Shown here one piece after another: positions 16,138-22,191 of a stretch of DNA of 22,363 bases. This DNA is from a virus: positions 1 to 22,363 of the IMG/VR virus record IMGVR_UViG_3300021964_012597; one strand, written 5' to 3'. Under the pieces are notes generated by a model that did no database searches, was not told the origin of the DNA, and was given only the letters and a program-made list of their open reading frames with translations. The first letter of the stretch is position 1. Each line of letters begins with the position of its first letter. The position numbers and the translations under genes were made by a program.

Positions 16138-16728
16138 TCAATTCGCTGAAATATAGCCACCAATAATAGTAGATTGATTTTGTAAAAATTTGATCTGATC
16201 TTCGGTTAGTTTTTTTATTTGGGCGACGTAATCAACACTAAAGATACCGATAGGTTTTCCTGTTAGGGTTTTAATAGGAAAAGAATAGACGCTCTTAACG
16301 CCTTGGTTTTTTAAATGTTCGCGCTCTGTGCAAGAATGAATTTTACTGACATCCTCGCATAAAAACATTTCTTCTTTTATAGTATCTTTAACTAAAATAT
16401 TAAAATTTGAAATTCTTAAGTTTTGCAATTTAGTGCATTCAGAGCTTATCCCATCACGTACAACCTCATACGTGTTACTAAATTTTTGTTGAGAGCTTCC
16501 AGAGTAATAAGTTTCACCATTATGAAACTCAAAAACATGAACTCTATCACAACTTAGTCTCTCCATTGTATATTCAAGGGCAGCGTAAACATTCGCGTTT
16601 TGATCAACGTGGCTTCTTAATAATTGGCTTTTTGATTTTGTGCTTAACTTGATTTTGAAATAACTAGTTATTATTGCAGCAGATAAAGTCGCTGCTGCCC
16701 CAATAATTGCTGCTAAAATGATTTCCAT
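16138..16728 (-). CDS. Membrane-anchored GAF-like domain protein
   Basis: 196 residues from the ATG at 16728, where the protein begins directly with a hydrophobic anchor (MEIILAAIIGAAATLSAAII); the longer upstream frame overlaps the neighbouring gene. A Lys/Ser-rich linker leads to a domain from about residue 45, with RVHVFEFHNGETYYSGSS, a Cys-bearing middle and a C-terminal SVYSFPIKTLTGKPIGIFSV strand pair. This pattern resembles GAF domains, which bind small ligands or sense redox state. It is the third gene of a cassette of three membrane proteins, starting 4 nt after the coiled-coil gene. A regulatory role in lysis or envelope signalling is possible; enzymatic residues are not seen. Confidence 0.62.
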   Translation of the reverse strand: MEIILAAIIGAAATLSAAIITSYFKIKLSTKSKSQLLRSHVDQNANVYAALEYTMERLSCDRVHVFEFHNGETYYSGSSQQKFSNTYEVVRDGISSECTKLQNLRISNFNILVKDTIKEEMFLCEDVSKIHSCTEREHLKNQGVKSVYSFPIKTLTGKPIGIFSVDYVAQIKKLTEDQIKFLQNQSTIIGGYISAN

Positions 16729-16732
16729 TATT

Positions 16733-17185
16733 TTATTGTTTTTGAGGGTTATTGGTTTCCAATTTGTCAATTAACAATTGTTTGTTTGCATCTATTTTAT
16801 TATGTATCATATACACATCTTGTCTTCTAGCCTCTAAGACGGTTTCTGTTTTACTCCAGTAGTAAAGAATTTCATCTTTCAACTCTTTTTTGATGCTATC
16901 AACATATTGACGTTCAGTTTTTAACTCATCTCTAAGCTCGCTTTTTGTTGAATCTATAACAGCTTTTAACTCATCATCCTTGTGTCTCTCTTCGCTTTTA
17001 AAAGTATCAAGAGATTTTCTTAAGCCAAATATTTCTGACCTAACGAATTCCATACCCTTTTCGGCGGTATCTTCGGCTTGCTTAATATCATTCATTAAAG
17101 ATTTAATAACAAAAGCTACTGAACCTGTTACAAATGTACCGCAAACGCATACAGCTATAGTAGTAATAATATCAATTTCGCTCAT
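16733..17185 (-). CDS. Membrane-anchored coiled-coil protein (lysis-cassette candidate)
   Basis: 150 residues from the ATG at 17185, which has AGGA just upstream and lies 1 nt after the holin-like stop. One N-terminal membrane segment (IITTIAVCVCGTFVTGSVAF) is followed by a long charged coiled coil (SEERHKDDELKAVIDSTKSE) to the end. Single-anchor, coiled-coil architecture resembles spanins of Rz type or other envelope-bridging lysis proteins, but no lipoprotein partner is seen. Placement between a holin-like and a GAF-like membrane protein supports a shared role at the membrane. Function not proved. Confidence 0.55.
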   Translation of the reverse strand: MSEIDIITTIAVCVCGTFVTGSVAFVIKSLMNDIKQAEDTAEKGMEFVRSEIFGLRKSLDTFKSEERHKDDELKAVIDSTKSELRDELKTERQYVDSIKKELKDEILYYWSKTETVLEARRQDVYMIHNKIDANKQLLIDKLETNNPQKQ

Positions 17186-17186
17186 T

Positions 17187-17612
17187 TTATTTCCTAACCT
17201 TACCAAAAAACGCGCCAGCTATGGCGCTAATTAAGTGGCTATCAGATGGTAAAAAAGTTATTCCAGGCAGTTCCATATATTGTACCCTGCTCACAGAATC
17301 TATAAAAAACATAAATCCAGCACTTTGCTCATTAAATGCAAAATAAACTGGGACATCAAAAAATAAAGGAGCTACAATCCTAACCCCAATGATACAAACA
17401 AAAGCTATAATTGCTAAAAGAGAAGTCGTAATGCCAAAGAGCATTTTAGGTATATGCCCTCTAACACTATGTTGGGCTTGGACTTCCATTTCGGCCATGT
17501 CTTTATCCATAGCTTTCTCCATGCGGCGATCTTCACCAGTCTGCATCCACTTATCGGCCAATGTTCGGAGAACAAAGGTGACAATAAAAGTTATAACTTC
17601 TGGAGGAAACAT
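17187..17612 (-). CDS. Holin-like membrane protein (3-TM holin type)
   Basis: 141 residues from the ATG at 17612. A hydrophobic N-terminal stretch (PEVITFIVTFVLRTLADKWM), a charged cytoplasmic loop (EDRRMEKAMDKDMAEMEVQA), a strong membrane helix (FGITTSLLAIIAFVCIIGVR) and a short C-terminal helix (ISAIAGAFFG) give three membrane segments, ending in basic residues. This order and the charged Gln/Glu loop recall the 3-TM holin family of phages and gene-transfer agents. It would form inner-membrane lesions at lysis. No endolysin is in this window, so the lysis assignment rests on topology and the neighbouring membrane genes. Confidence 0.58.
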   Translation of the reverse strand: MFPPEVITFIVTFVLRTLADKWMQTGEDRRMEKAMDKDMAEMEVQAQHSVRGHIPKMLFGITTSLLAIIAFVCIIGVRIVAPLFFDVPVYFAFNEQSAGFMFFIDSVSRVQYMELPGITFLPSDSHLISAIAGAFFGKVRK

Positions 17613-17616
17613 TTGC

Positions 17617-17640
17617 TTATATATATATAAATATATACAC
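17617..17640 (-). promoter_or_regulatory. GTGTAT promoter-like element before the holin-like gene
   Basis: Minus strand GTGTATATATTTATATATAT (17640-17621), beginning 28 nt before the ATG at 17612. The rest of the gap is an alternating TA run. It starts the unit that runs through the three membrane genes. No Shine-Dalgarno is visible. Confidence 0.45.
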
Positions 17641-17659
17641 TGCAAATTTTAAATATAAC

Positions 17660-17986
17660 TTATTCTGCTAAAAAATCGTAACCAAAATGCATATAATTAC
17701 CGTCTGTCGAACTTGTGTCACCAGACGGACATTCAAGATTCCATACGATAGTATTGTTATCTGTTTCGTGCATTAGAAGGCCAGCTGATTGATTTTCCAT
17801 AACAATATTGTCTGGATTGGTAATAACATGCGACTCAACTTGGATTGGTTGGCCTTCAAAAATTAATAAAATCACATTGCCACTGGTTTGTATTTGGGGC
17901 TGCAGCTCTGACGAAAAGGAATAGTCGGAGCGATCTGACTTAATGTAACCCTTAAAGGTTGAATTTATTGTGCTTCTATAATCCAT
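17660..17986 (-). CDS. Hypothetical protein, possibly virion-associated
   Basis: 108 residues, beta-rich and Ser/Thr/Asn-rich, with one pair of strands around VILLIFEGQPIQVESHVITN and a C-terminal YMHFGYDFLAE. It has no membrane segment, signal peptide or catalytic motif. It starts 4 nt after the stop of the Cys-rich gene, with AGGA before the ATG, so the two are co-translated and may act together. I do not recognise the family. A minor virion or adsorption protein is possible from texture only. Confidence 0.55.
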   Translation of the reverse strand: MDYRSTINSTFKGYIKSDRSDYSFSSELQPQIQTSGNVILLIFEGQPIQVESHVITNPDNIVMENQSAGLLMHETDNNTIVWNLECPSGDTSSTDGNYMHFGYDFLAE

Positions 17987-17989
17987 AAT

Positions 17990-18556
17990 TTATCCTACTA
18001 TCGCGTTTAAACAAGAAGCGCTCGTGCCTCCAACAACACAAAATATCAAACATCCAGTATTTAAACCAAAAAATAGACATTTATTTGTGGCGCAAACCGT
18101 ACCATCGTTTGCTATGGTTCGATAGGTGCACAAAACATTATATTCTGTATTTGCGTTAACAACATGAGCGCAAGATTGGCCACTTACCTTAACTATTGTG
18201 GTACTCAATAAACCGTTCGTCACACATGCTCCGCAATAACCCCCATTAAAACTCAAACACCAACTAGAATCAGGGTGACCTATATCGTCTTGTTTTAGGT
18301 AATATGCTATGCAAGAATTAGAAATTTGATCTGCATACCAATCAGATCCACTACTTTGAACCTGTGCGTAACTATTTCCAGCGCAGCTACCTACGGTTGG
18401 ACTATAACCCTTTAAACACGCATAAAGGTAACCGCCCTCAAAAACTTCAAATTGGTTTGACACCCCATTAAGGCCAAATGAATTTTGTGTGGGATGGATA
18501 TGATTATATAAACTTATATCCGATGTATTTACAGGTCTTTGGGTGCAGTTACTCAT
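17990..18556 (-). CDS. Cysteine-rich protein of unknown function
   Basis: 188 residues with 14 cysteines, spread through the protein and densest in the last third (CATNKCLFFGLNTGCLIFC). It is rich in Gly, Ser, Asn and Tyr and beta-like, with no signal peptide or clear membrane anchor; the last 40 residues are hydrophobic. Cysteines do not follow a zinc-finger spacing, so disulfides or several metal sites are more likely. It begins its own unit, with a GTGTATTATATA element ending 5 bp before the ATG, and is coupled to the 108-aa gene. A disulfide-knit virion surface or adsorption protein would fit. That is inference; the family is not recognised. Confidence 0.6.
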   Translation of the reverse strand: MSNCTQRPVNTSDISLYNHIHPTQNSFGLNGVSNQFEVFEGGYLYACLKGYSPTVGSCAGNSYAQVQSSGSDWYADQISNSCIAYYLKQDDIGHPDSSWCLSFNGGYCGACVTNGLLSTTIVKVSGQSCAHVVNANTEYNVLCTYRTIANDGTVCATNKCLFFGLNTGCLIFCVVGGTSASCLNAIVG

Positions 18557-18573
18557 TACAATATATAATACAC
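18557..18573 (-). promoter_or_regulatory. GTGTATTATATA promoter-like element before the Cys-rich gene
   Basis: Minus strand GTGTATTATATATTGTA runs straight into the ATG at 18556. The first 12 bases are identical to those before phoH. GTGTAT starts 17 nt from the start codon, leaving no room for a Shine-Dalgarno if transcription starts 6-7 nt after a TATTAT -10. Confidence 0.55.
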
Positions 18574-18582
18574 ATAAAAAAA

Positions 18583-19308
18583 CTAATTCTCAGTTTTTAA
18601 CTTTTTAATAATAAATTTTAATAATTGACTACGAACAATATCTCTTTCTGAAAACTCAAAGCATTGTATGCCTCTCTGCGAAGACTCTTCGTCATTGAAT
18701 ATATCATACATTTGTTTGAAGCCACTTTTGCCATTAATATCGCTTTGCATCGGATCTCCGCAAATAAATACCTTAGTATCTTCGCCAGCACGGGTAATTA
18801 AAGTCGTGAGCTCTTTAAATGTAAAATTTTGAGCCTCATCAGCTATAACTATTTTATTTATCCAGTTTGCTCCGCGAATATAATTTATTGGCATCGCTTG
18901 TATTCTTAGTTTTTCTATTAATTCGTTTTTTAAAGAAAACGATATCATTTCTTCTAATTTATCTGCCAGCGGAGCCATATAAGGGTTAAATTTTTCATTT
19001 ACATCTCCAGGTAAAGCGCCAAGACCTTTTTCAGCGCTTTCAATAACAGTCCTGACGTATAGTAAATCAAGGTTATCATTTTGCTCCATTAATGTAAGCG
19101 CGGTATACACAGACAAATATGTCTTACTACTACCAGCGGGCCCACTAATAAAAACAATCTTATTGTTTGTATCTAGGGCTTGTGAAATTAACTCTCTTTG
19201 TTTTTGCGAAAAATTAAACTTTTTTGATGAAAATTTAATTGGTCTTGGTTTAGTCAATGGGGTTAATGCGTCTTTTAATTCTTGAGTTTTTTTTCTTGCC
19301 ATAAGCAT
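18583..19308 (-). CDS. phoH: PhoH-like P-loop ATPase
   Basis: 241 residues from the ATG at 19308; a second ATG two codons on (19302) is equally possible, and a GTG at 19323 is inside the promoter-like element. Walker A GPAGSSKT (residues 56-63) and Walker B IVIADEAQN (Asp157, Glu158) are intact. RTVIESAEKGLGALPGDVNE, the classic PhoH block, and FICGDPMQSD follow in the expected order. The N-terminal 30 residues are basic and the size is normal for phage PhoH. The family is widespread in marine phages. It is an ATPase, possibly linked to RNA or phosphate-stress functions; the role in phages is not settled. It begins a separate unit sharing a divergent control region with the small plus-strand gene. 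Confidence 0.92.
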   Translation of the reverse strand: MLMARKKTQELKDALTPLTKPRPIKFSSKKFNFSQKQRELISQALDTNNKIVFISGPAGSSKTYLSVYTALTLMEQNDNLDLLYVRTVIESAEKGLGALPGDVNEKFNPYMAPLADKLEEMISFSLKNELIEKLRIQAMPINYIRGANWINKIVIADEAQNFTFKELTTLITRAGEDTKVFICGDPMQSDINGKSGFKQMYDIFNDEESSQRGIQCFEFSERDIVRSQLLKFIIKKLKTEN

Positions 19309-19323
19309 TACTATATAATACAC
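19309..19323 (-). promoter_or_regulatory. GTGTATTATATA promoter-like element before phoH
   Basis: Minus strand GTGTATTATATAGTA directly precedes the ATG at 19308. It is the mirror partner of the plus-strand GTGTA element at 19332, 8 bp away. Confidence 0.55.
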
Positions 19324-19331
19324 ACATTTAA

Positions 19332-19346
19332 GTGTAAATTATATAT
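19332..19346 (+). promoter_or_regulatory. GTGTA promoter-like element before the mini-protein gene
   Basis: Plus strand GTGTAAATTATATAT ends right at the GTG start at 19347, 15 nt from motif to start codon, as for phoH and portal. It is the only clear plus-strand copy next to a gene start, apart from a GTGTA at 939-943 in the hairpin before paralogue 2. Confidence 0.45.
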
Positions 19347-19532
19347 GTGACTAAAAAAGATATCTTAGATAAACTTGCATTAAACCTTGATACGTACCAA
19401 GCGACATCCTGGCTTGGGAAAAAGAATAAAAACCTTAATGATAAAACTCCAGCAGAACTTATTTTTGATGACAAGCTTGAAGATGTTATTAAAGCGCTAG
19501 ATTTAGAAATAAAAAAGACAAAAAGAAAATAA
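19347..19532 (+). CDS. 61-aa protein resembling the MbcA/ParS/Xre antitoxin toxin-binding domain
   Basis: 61 residues from a GTG start that fits the promoter spacing. The region SWLGKKNKNLNDKTPAELIF resembles the WL-x-NxxL-xxxTPxEL signature of the DUF2384-type (MbcA/ParS/Xre) toxin-binding domain, reduced to one domain with a short basic tail. In toxin-antitoxin pairs that domain grips a RES-type toxin. No toxin is encoded next to it, so it may be an orphan antitoxin or an unrelated small binding protein. It is divergent from phoH and has the opposite strand to nearly all neighbours. Similarity is by motif memory only. Confidence 0.5.
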   Translation: MTKKDILDKLALNLDTYQATSWLGKKNKNLNDKTPAELIFDDKLEDVIKALDLEIKKTKRK

Positions 19533-19541
19533 CAGAGCTAT

Positions 19542-19850
19542 TTAAGATAAAAAAGAACGCAATCTTGAGCATATAAAATTTAAATTATCATAGTCTATTC
19601 TATCAACATTAATAGATCCACCTTTTTCCCTAATAGAAACGCCAGTCTCTGATCCAACCGAAACAAGATCTTCAATAAAATCCCAGGAATACCTGTTTTT
19701 CAACCACCTCCAGTACATATCTTGAAGCTCTGGGTCGCATTCTACCAAAACATCTTGCTTTAAGAAACAGGAACTAAAAAGCGTAACATCCCTAAAACAA
19801 TGAATAGAACTTGGTGGTTCCGACAAAGTGCAACTTATAATTACTGACAT
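19542..19850 (-). CDS. Hypothetical 102-aa protein
   Basis: 102 residues from the ATG at 19850. Longer upstream reading would cross the divergent HNH gene and is rejected. The protein has an N-terminal beta-like stretch with several Cys (HCFRDVTLFSSCFLKQDVLV), a Trp-rich middle (DMYWRWLKNRYSWDFIEDLV) and a C-terminal acidic part. No motif or membrane segment is recognised. A GTGTAT element touches its start codon on the minus strand. It lies back to back with the HNH gene (14-bp gap) and tail to tail with the 61-aa gene. Probably real because of the promoter-like element, but function is unknown. Confidence 0.5.
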   Translation of the reverse strand: MSVIISCTLSEPPSSIHCFRDVTLFSSCFLKQDVLVECDPELQDMYWRWLKNRYSWDFIEDLVSVGSETGVSIREKGGSINVDRIDYDNLNFICSRLRSFLS

Positions 19851-19864
19851 ATAAATACATACAC
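19851..19864 (-). promoter_or_regulatory. GTGTAT promoter-like element for the 102-aa gene, overlapping the HNH upstream site
   Basis: Minus strand GTGTATGTATTTAT fills the whole 14-bp gap and touches the ATG at 19850. On the plus strand the same bases contain TATAAATA (19850-19857), identical to the T4 late promoter core, 7 bp before the HNH start codon. Which strand uses the site is not clear. Confidence 0.4.
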
Positions 19865-20443
19865 ATGAATCCAAACTACATATGTAATCCCTCTGATAAA
19901 GTGGTTTTAATATTAAGTCAGTTCTGGACACCAATTAATATCACAACAGCCAAAGAAGGAATATTAAAATTATCATCCAGTTCACATGTAAAAGCTATTT
20001 CAAATGGCGGACAACCAATGAAATGGGAAGAATGGGTTGAATGTAATTATCTTTACGAAAATCAACCGTTTTTAAGAAGTGTTAATTTCTTGTTTCCTGT
20101 TCCGACCATTTTATTGACGTCAACAAAATGGTCTTACAGGTGTCACGAAGAGCCAAACATAGAATATTTATACAAAAGATTTAAAGGCGCTTGTCAAATA
20201 TGTGGTGATAAATTCCCGATCAGTAAAATGTCTATTGAGCATATTTACCCTAAAAGCAAAGGCGGAAATAATAATTGGTACAACCTTACAATATCTTGCA
20301 AGCGATGCAATTCACAAAAAGGTAATATCTACCCTTATGCTAATCACGAAGGGCAAACGCTAAAGGCGTCAGCGCCTTTGCCCTATTTTCACACCTTTTC
20401 GAAAAGGAGAAAAGAGTGGAACCCTTTTCTGTTTAAAACTTAA
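19865..20443 (+). CDS. HNH endonuclease
   Basis: 192 residues. The N-terminal part (DKVVLILSQFWTPINITTAK) matches the beta-strand lead-in common to stand-alone phage HNH proteins. The nuclease core is Cys110-x2-Cys113 (CQICGDK), ISKMSIEHIYPK with His126 as the likely general base, an Asn-rich loop (GGNNNWYNLT) and Cys145-x2-Cys148 (CKRCNSQKGN), a zinc-supported HNH fold. It nicks or cuts DNA; in phages such genes are often free-standing homing elements, though some assist packaging. It runs against the surrounding genes and its 3' end overlaps the decoration-paralogue gene by 11 nt, which suggests insertion into the region. Confidence 0.85.
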   Translation: MNPNYICNPSDKVVLILSQFWTPINITTAKEGILKLSSSSHVKAISNGGQPMKWEEWVECNYLYENQPFLRSVNFLFPVPTILLTSTKWSYRCHEEPNIEYLYKRFKGACQICGDKFPISKMSIEHIYPKSKGGNNNWYNLTISCKRCNSQKGNIYPYANHEGQTLKASAPLPYFHTFSKRRKEWNPFLFKT

Positions 20444-21086
20444 ACGCCATGCCAGTGTCGAGCTTAATAATGTAATACTTGCCTGGGAACGCATCGTCAC
20501 TTTCACGTTCTCCTTTGGCTAATACTACGGCGATAGGTTTGCGATCACCTAGAAGAAAGACTGGCACATCATTAAACCCTATAAATTTTCCCGTGGAATT
20601 AAGGTCCCAAGTCAAGTAATCGCCAACATCTACTTCTGCATCAAATGCTGACGCAGTTAATGTGAAGATTCCAGCCGTTGCAATAGGAACCTCTTTATAT
20701 GGCAAAACTGCACCTAATTCAGTGAGCTTTGTGTCGCGCCCTAAAAGAGGTTCCCCGTTTTCGTCATACTTTAATGTTTGCCTCAAGGTAATACCGATAG
20801 GCCTATTATTGGCTACATAAGGAGCCTGGACATACGAATTATAGAAAAACCCAACTCTTCCAATAGGCGAAGAGTGAACTTTAGGCGACCATCCACTAGC
20901 CGAACTGCCACTAGCCCAATATAAATTACGTTGAATCGATGGGTAAACCAAAACACCGTCATCATTATCCCCATTTAAAAATGGGTTTTCAATGCCGTTT
21001 TCGCCAGATGAACCGTAGCCCATAGTAAATTCGTTTATGACGTCTTTCTCGTCGTATTGTCTAAAAGGTAGTAATCTTTTTGCCAT
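20433..21086 (-). CDS. Putative capsid decoration protein, copy B
   Basis: 217 residues, a clear paralogue of the protein at 4896-5510. It shares the MAKRLLPFRQYDEKDVINEF opening, the NGDNDDGVLV loop, PIGITLRQTLKYDENGEPLL, and the ending SDDAFPGKYYIIKLD. It is longer by an insert after the N-terminus (NLYWASGSSASGWS) and by a short C-terminal tail. EVPIATAGIFTLTASAFDAE again resembles a DUF2190-like cement barrel. No Shine-Dalgarno is visible; the ATG follows an A-rich leader and a GTGTAT element. It lies well away from copy A and may be an alternative or vertex-specific decoration protein. The paralogy is strong, the function inferred. Confidence 0.6.
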   Translation of the reverse strand: MAKRLLPFRQYDEKDVINEFTMGYGSSGENGIENPFLNGDNDDGVLVYPSIQRNLYWASGSSASGWSPKVHSSPIGRVGFFYNSYVQAPYVANNRPIGITLRQTLKYDENGEPLLGRDTKLTELGAVLPYKEVPIATAGIFTLTASAFDAEVDVGDYLTWDLNSTGKFIGFNDVPVFLLGDRKPIAVVLAKGERESDDAFPGKYYIIKLDTGMAFKF

Positions 21087-21108
21087 TTTTTTTCTTTTTT
21101 TAAATTGT

Positions 21109-21123
21109 TATTTATTAATACAC
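21109..21123 (-). promoter_or_regulatory. GTGTATTAATAAATA promoter-like element before decoration copy B
   Basis: Minus strand GTGTATTAATAAATA (21123-21109) lies 37 nt before the ATG at 21086, the longest leader of the set. It falls in the 54-bp gap after the 321-aa gene. Confidence 0.45.
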
Positions 21124-21140
21124 CAATAATTTTCTTTTTT

Positions 21141-22106
21141 TTAAAAATTTTCATCATCAATGAAGTCGTATTCTTCATCATGTTCAATGCCAAATCTTTG
21201 ACAATCGAGTTTTGCTAAAATTAACTCCTCTATTGTGAAATAGATCGCAAATTGCTCTTCTGTTCTTAATAAAGATGCATTCATTACATCCTGGTCTGCG
21301 GCCTTGTATGATTTTTTAACCTTTCCGCCCCGCACCATTTTCAGAAACATATTGACTCTCGCCATCGCCCATTGGCCACGGGTTTTCCCAGGCCTATGGC
21401 TAGAAGAAAATGCGCCAGCGCCACGACGATATATTTTTTTTAATTGAGAAAGGGTTACTTTTTTAGAATATTTTTTATTATGTTCTGCGACTTTTCGCTT
21501 TAACCCTTCAATCACTCTTTGGCTAAATTCTATATTAACACCTTTTTTGCCAGCAGATCCAGGTTTGTTCTTTTTAGAACCCTTTTTTCTTTCTGATTTT
21601 TTTGACGGCGTTTGTGCTGAAGATTTTGGCCCAGGTCGTTTCGCCGCTTCAGTCTTCTGCTTACATGGACAATCTTCGTTACAAGAGCAATCTTCTTCTT
21701 TATCATCATCATCTTCGACAATTTCTGCTGAAGCTAATGAAGGATTAAGCCCTAATAAATAATCTTGCTCCTCGAAAGTTTCTCCGTCCCATTCTTCTTC
21801 GCTGCCCTTAAGATAATCTGAAACTGATTTTTTAGATTCCCACATCTTGCAAGACCAATAACGAGCTTTTGTTTTGGGCCCAGGATTACTACAATTATGT
21901 CTTGCGCGGAAATTTTTCCTGCGATCTGGATCGTCACGCTTGATTTCCATCTTCGGGTCACCAAAACGCACTAATACTACGTTACCTTTTTCGTTTTTAA
22001 CATAAACTCCAAATTTTTTAGTATTCCCTTTCGGTAAGCGGAAAGGTTTGTTTAAAGTTTTGTTTTCGTTTTTGCCTGATATGTTTTTGGAAAAATCAAG
22101 TTCCAT
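21141..22106 (-). CDS. Multidomain phage protein with conserved aquatic-virus domains, function unknown
   Basis: 321 residues in three parts. Residues about 19-90 form a block (KPFRLPKGNTKKFGVYVKNE, then RFGDPKMEIKRDDP, and HNC with a later YWSCKMW) that I recall as a common domain in marine phage structural proteins. Residues 131-185 change from Asp/Glu-rich to a CSCNEDCPC cluster to a Lys/Pro/Ser-rich basic linker. Residues 190-275 form a second recurring block (KKIYRRGAGAFSSSHRPGKT, then GQWAMARVNMFLKMV). The C-terminus is acidic. A GTGTAT element begins 17 nt upstream of its start. It lies at the head of the block with decoration copy B, so a structural or assembly role is plausible, but no biochemical function is known to me. 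Confidence 0.62.
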   Translation of the reverse strand: MELDFSKNISGKNENKTLNKPFRLPKGNTKKFGVYVKNEKGNVVLVRFGDPKMEIKRDDPDRRKNFRARHNCSNPGPKTKARYWSCKMWESKKSVSDYLKGSEEEWDGETFEEQDYLLGLNPSLASAEIVEDDDDKEEDCSCNEDCPCKQKTEAAKRPGPKSSAQTPSKKSERKKGSKKNKPGSAGKKGVNIEFSQRVIEGLKRKVAEHNKKYSKKVTLSQLKKIYRRGAGAFSSSHRPGKTRGQWAMARVNMFLKMVRGGKVKKSYKAADQDVMNASLLRTEEQFAIYFTIEELILAKLDCQRFGIEHDEEYDFIDDENF

Positions 22107-22123
22107 GATAATAGTTTATACAC
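22107..22123 (-). promoter_or_regulatory. GTGTAT promoter-like element before the 321-aa gene
   Basis: Minus strand GTGTATAAACTATTATC (22123-22107) directly precedes the ATG at 22106, again with no room for a Shine-Dalgarno. Confidence 0.5.
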
Positions 22124-22191
22124 GAAACTTTTCTCAAAAAATCAAAATTAATTCTTGATTAAGATAATTATCTATTATATAATAATATATT

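Noticed and set aside
17617-17640. Alternating TA run as a tandem repeat or replication origin
   Set aside because: Only about 24 bp, no iterons or DnaA-type boxes nearby; better explained as a promoter gap.
6405-19107. GTGTA words on the minus strand at about 6405, 14016, 16811 and 19103
   Set aside because: They are inside coding sequence with no gene start just downstream, so they were treated as chance. The one at 16811 is closest to the pattern and lies about 80 nt before the GAF-like gene, so it might be an internal promoter, but spacing does not match.
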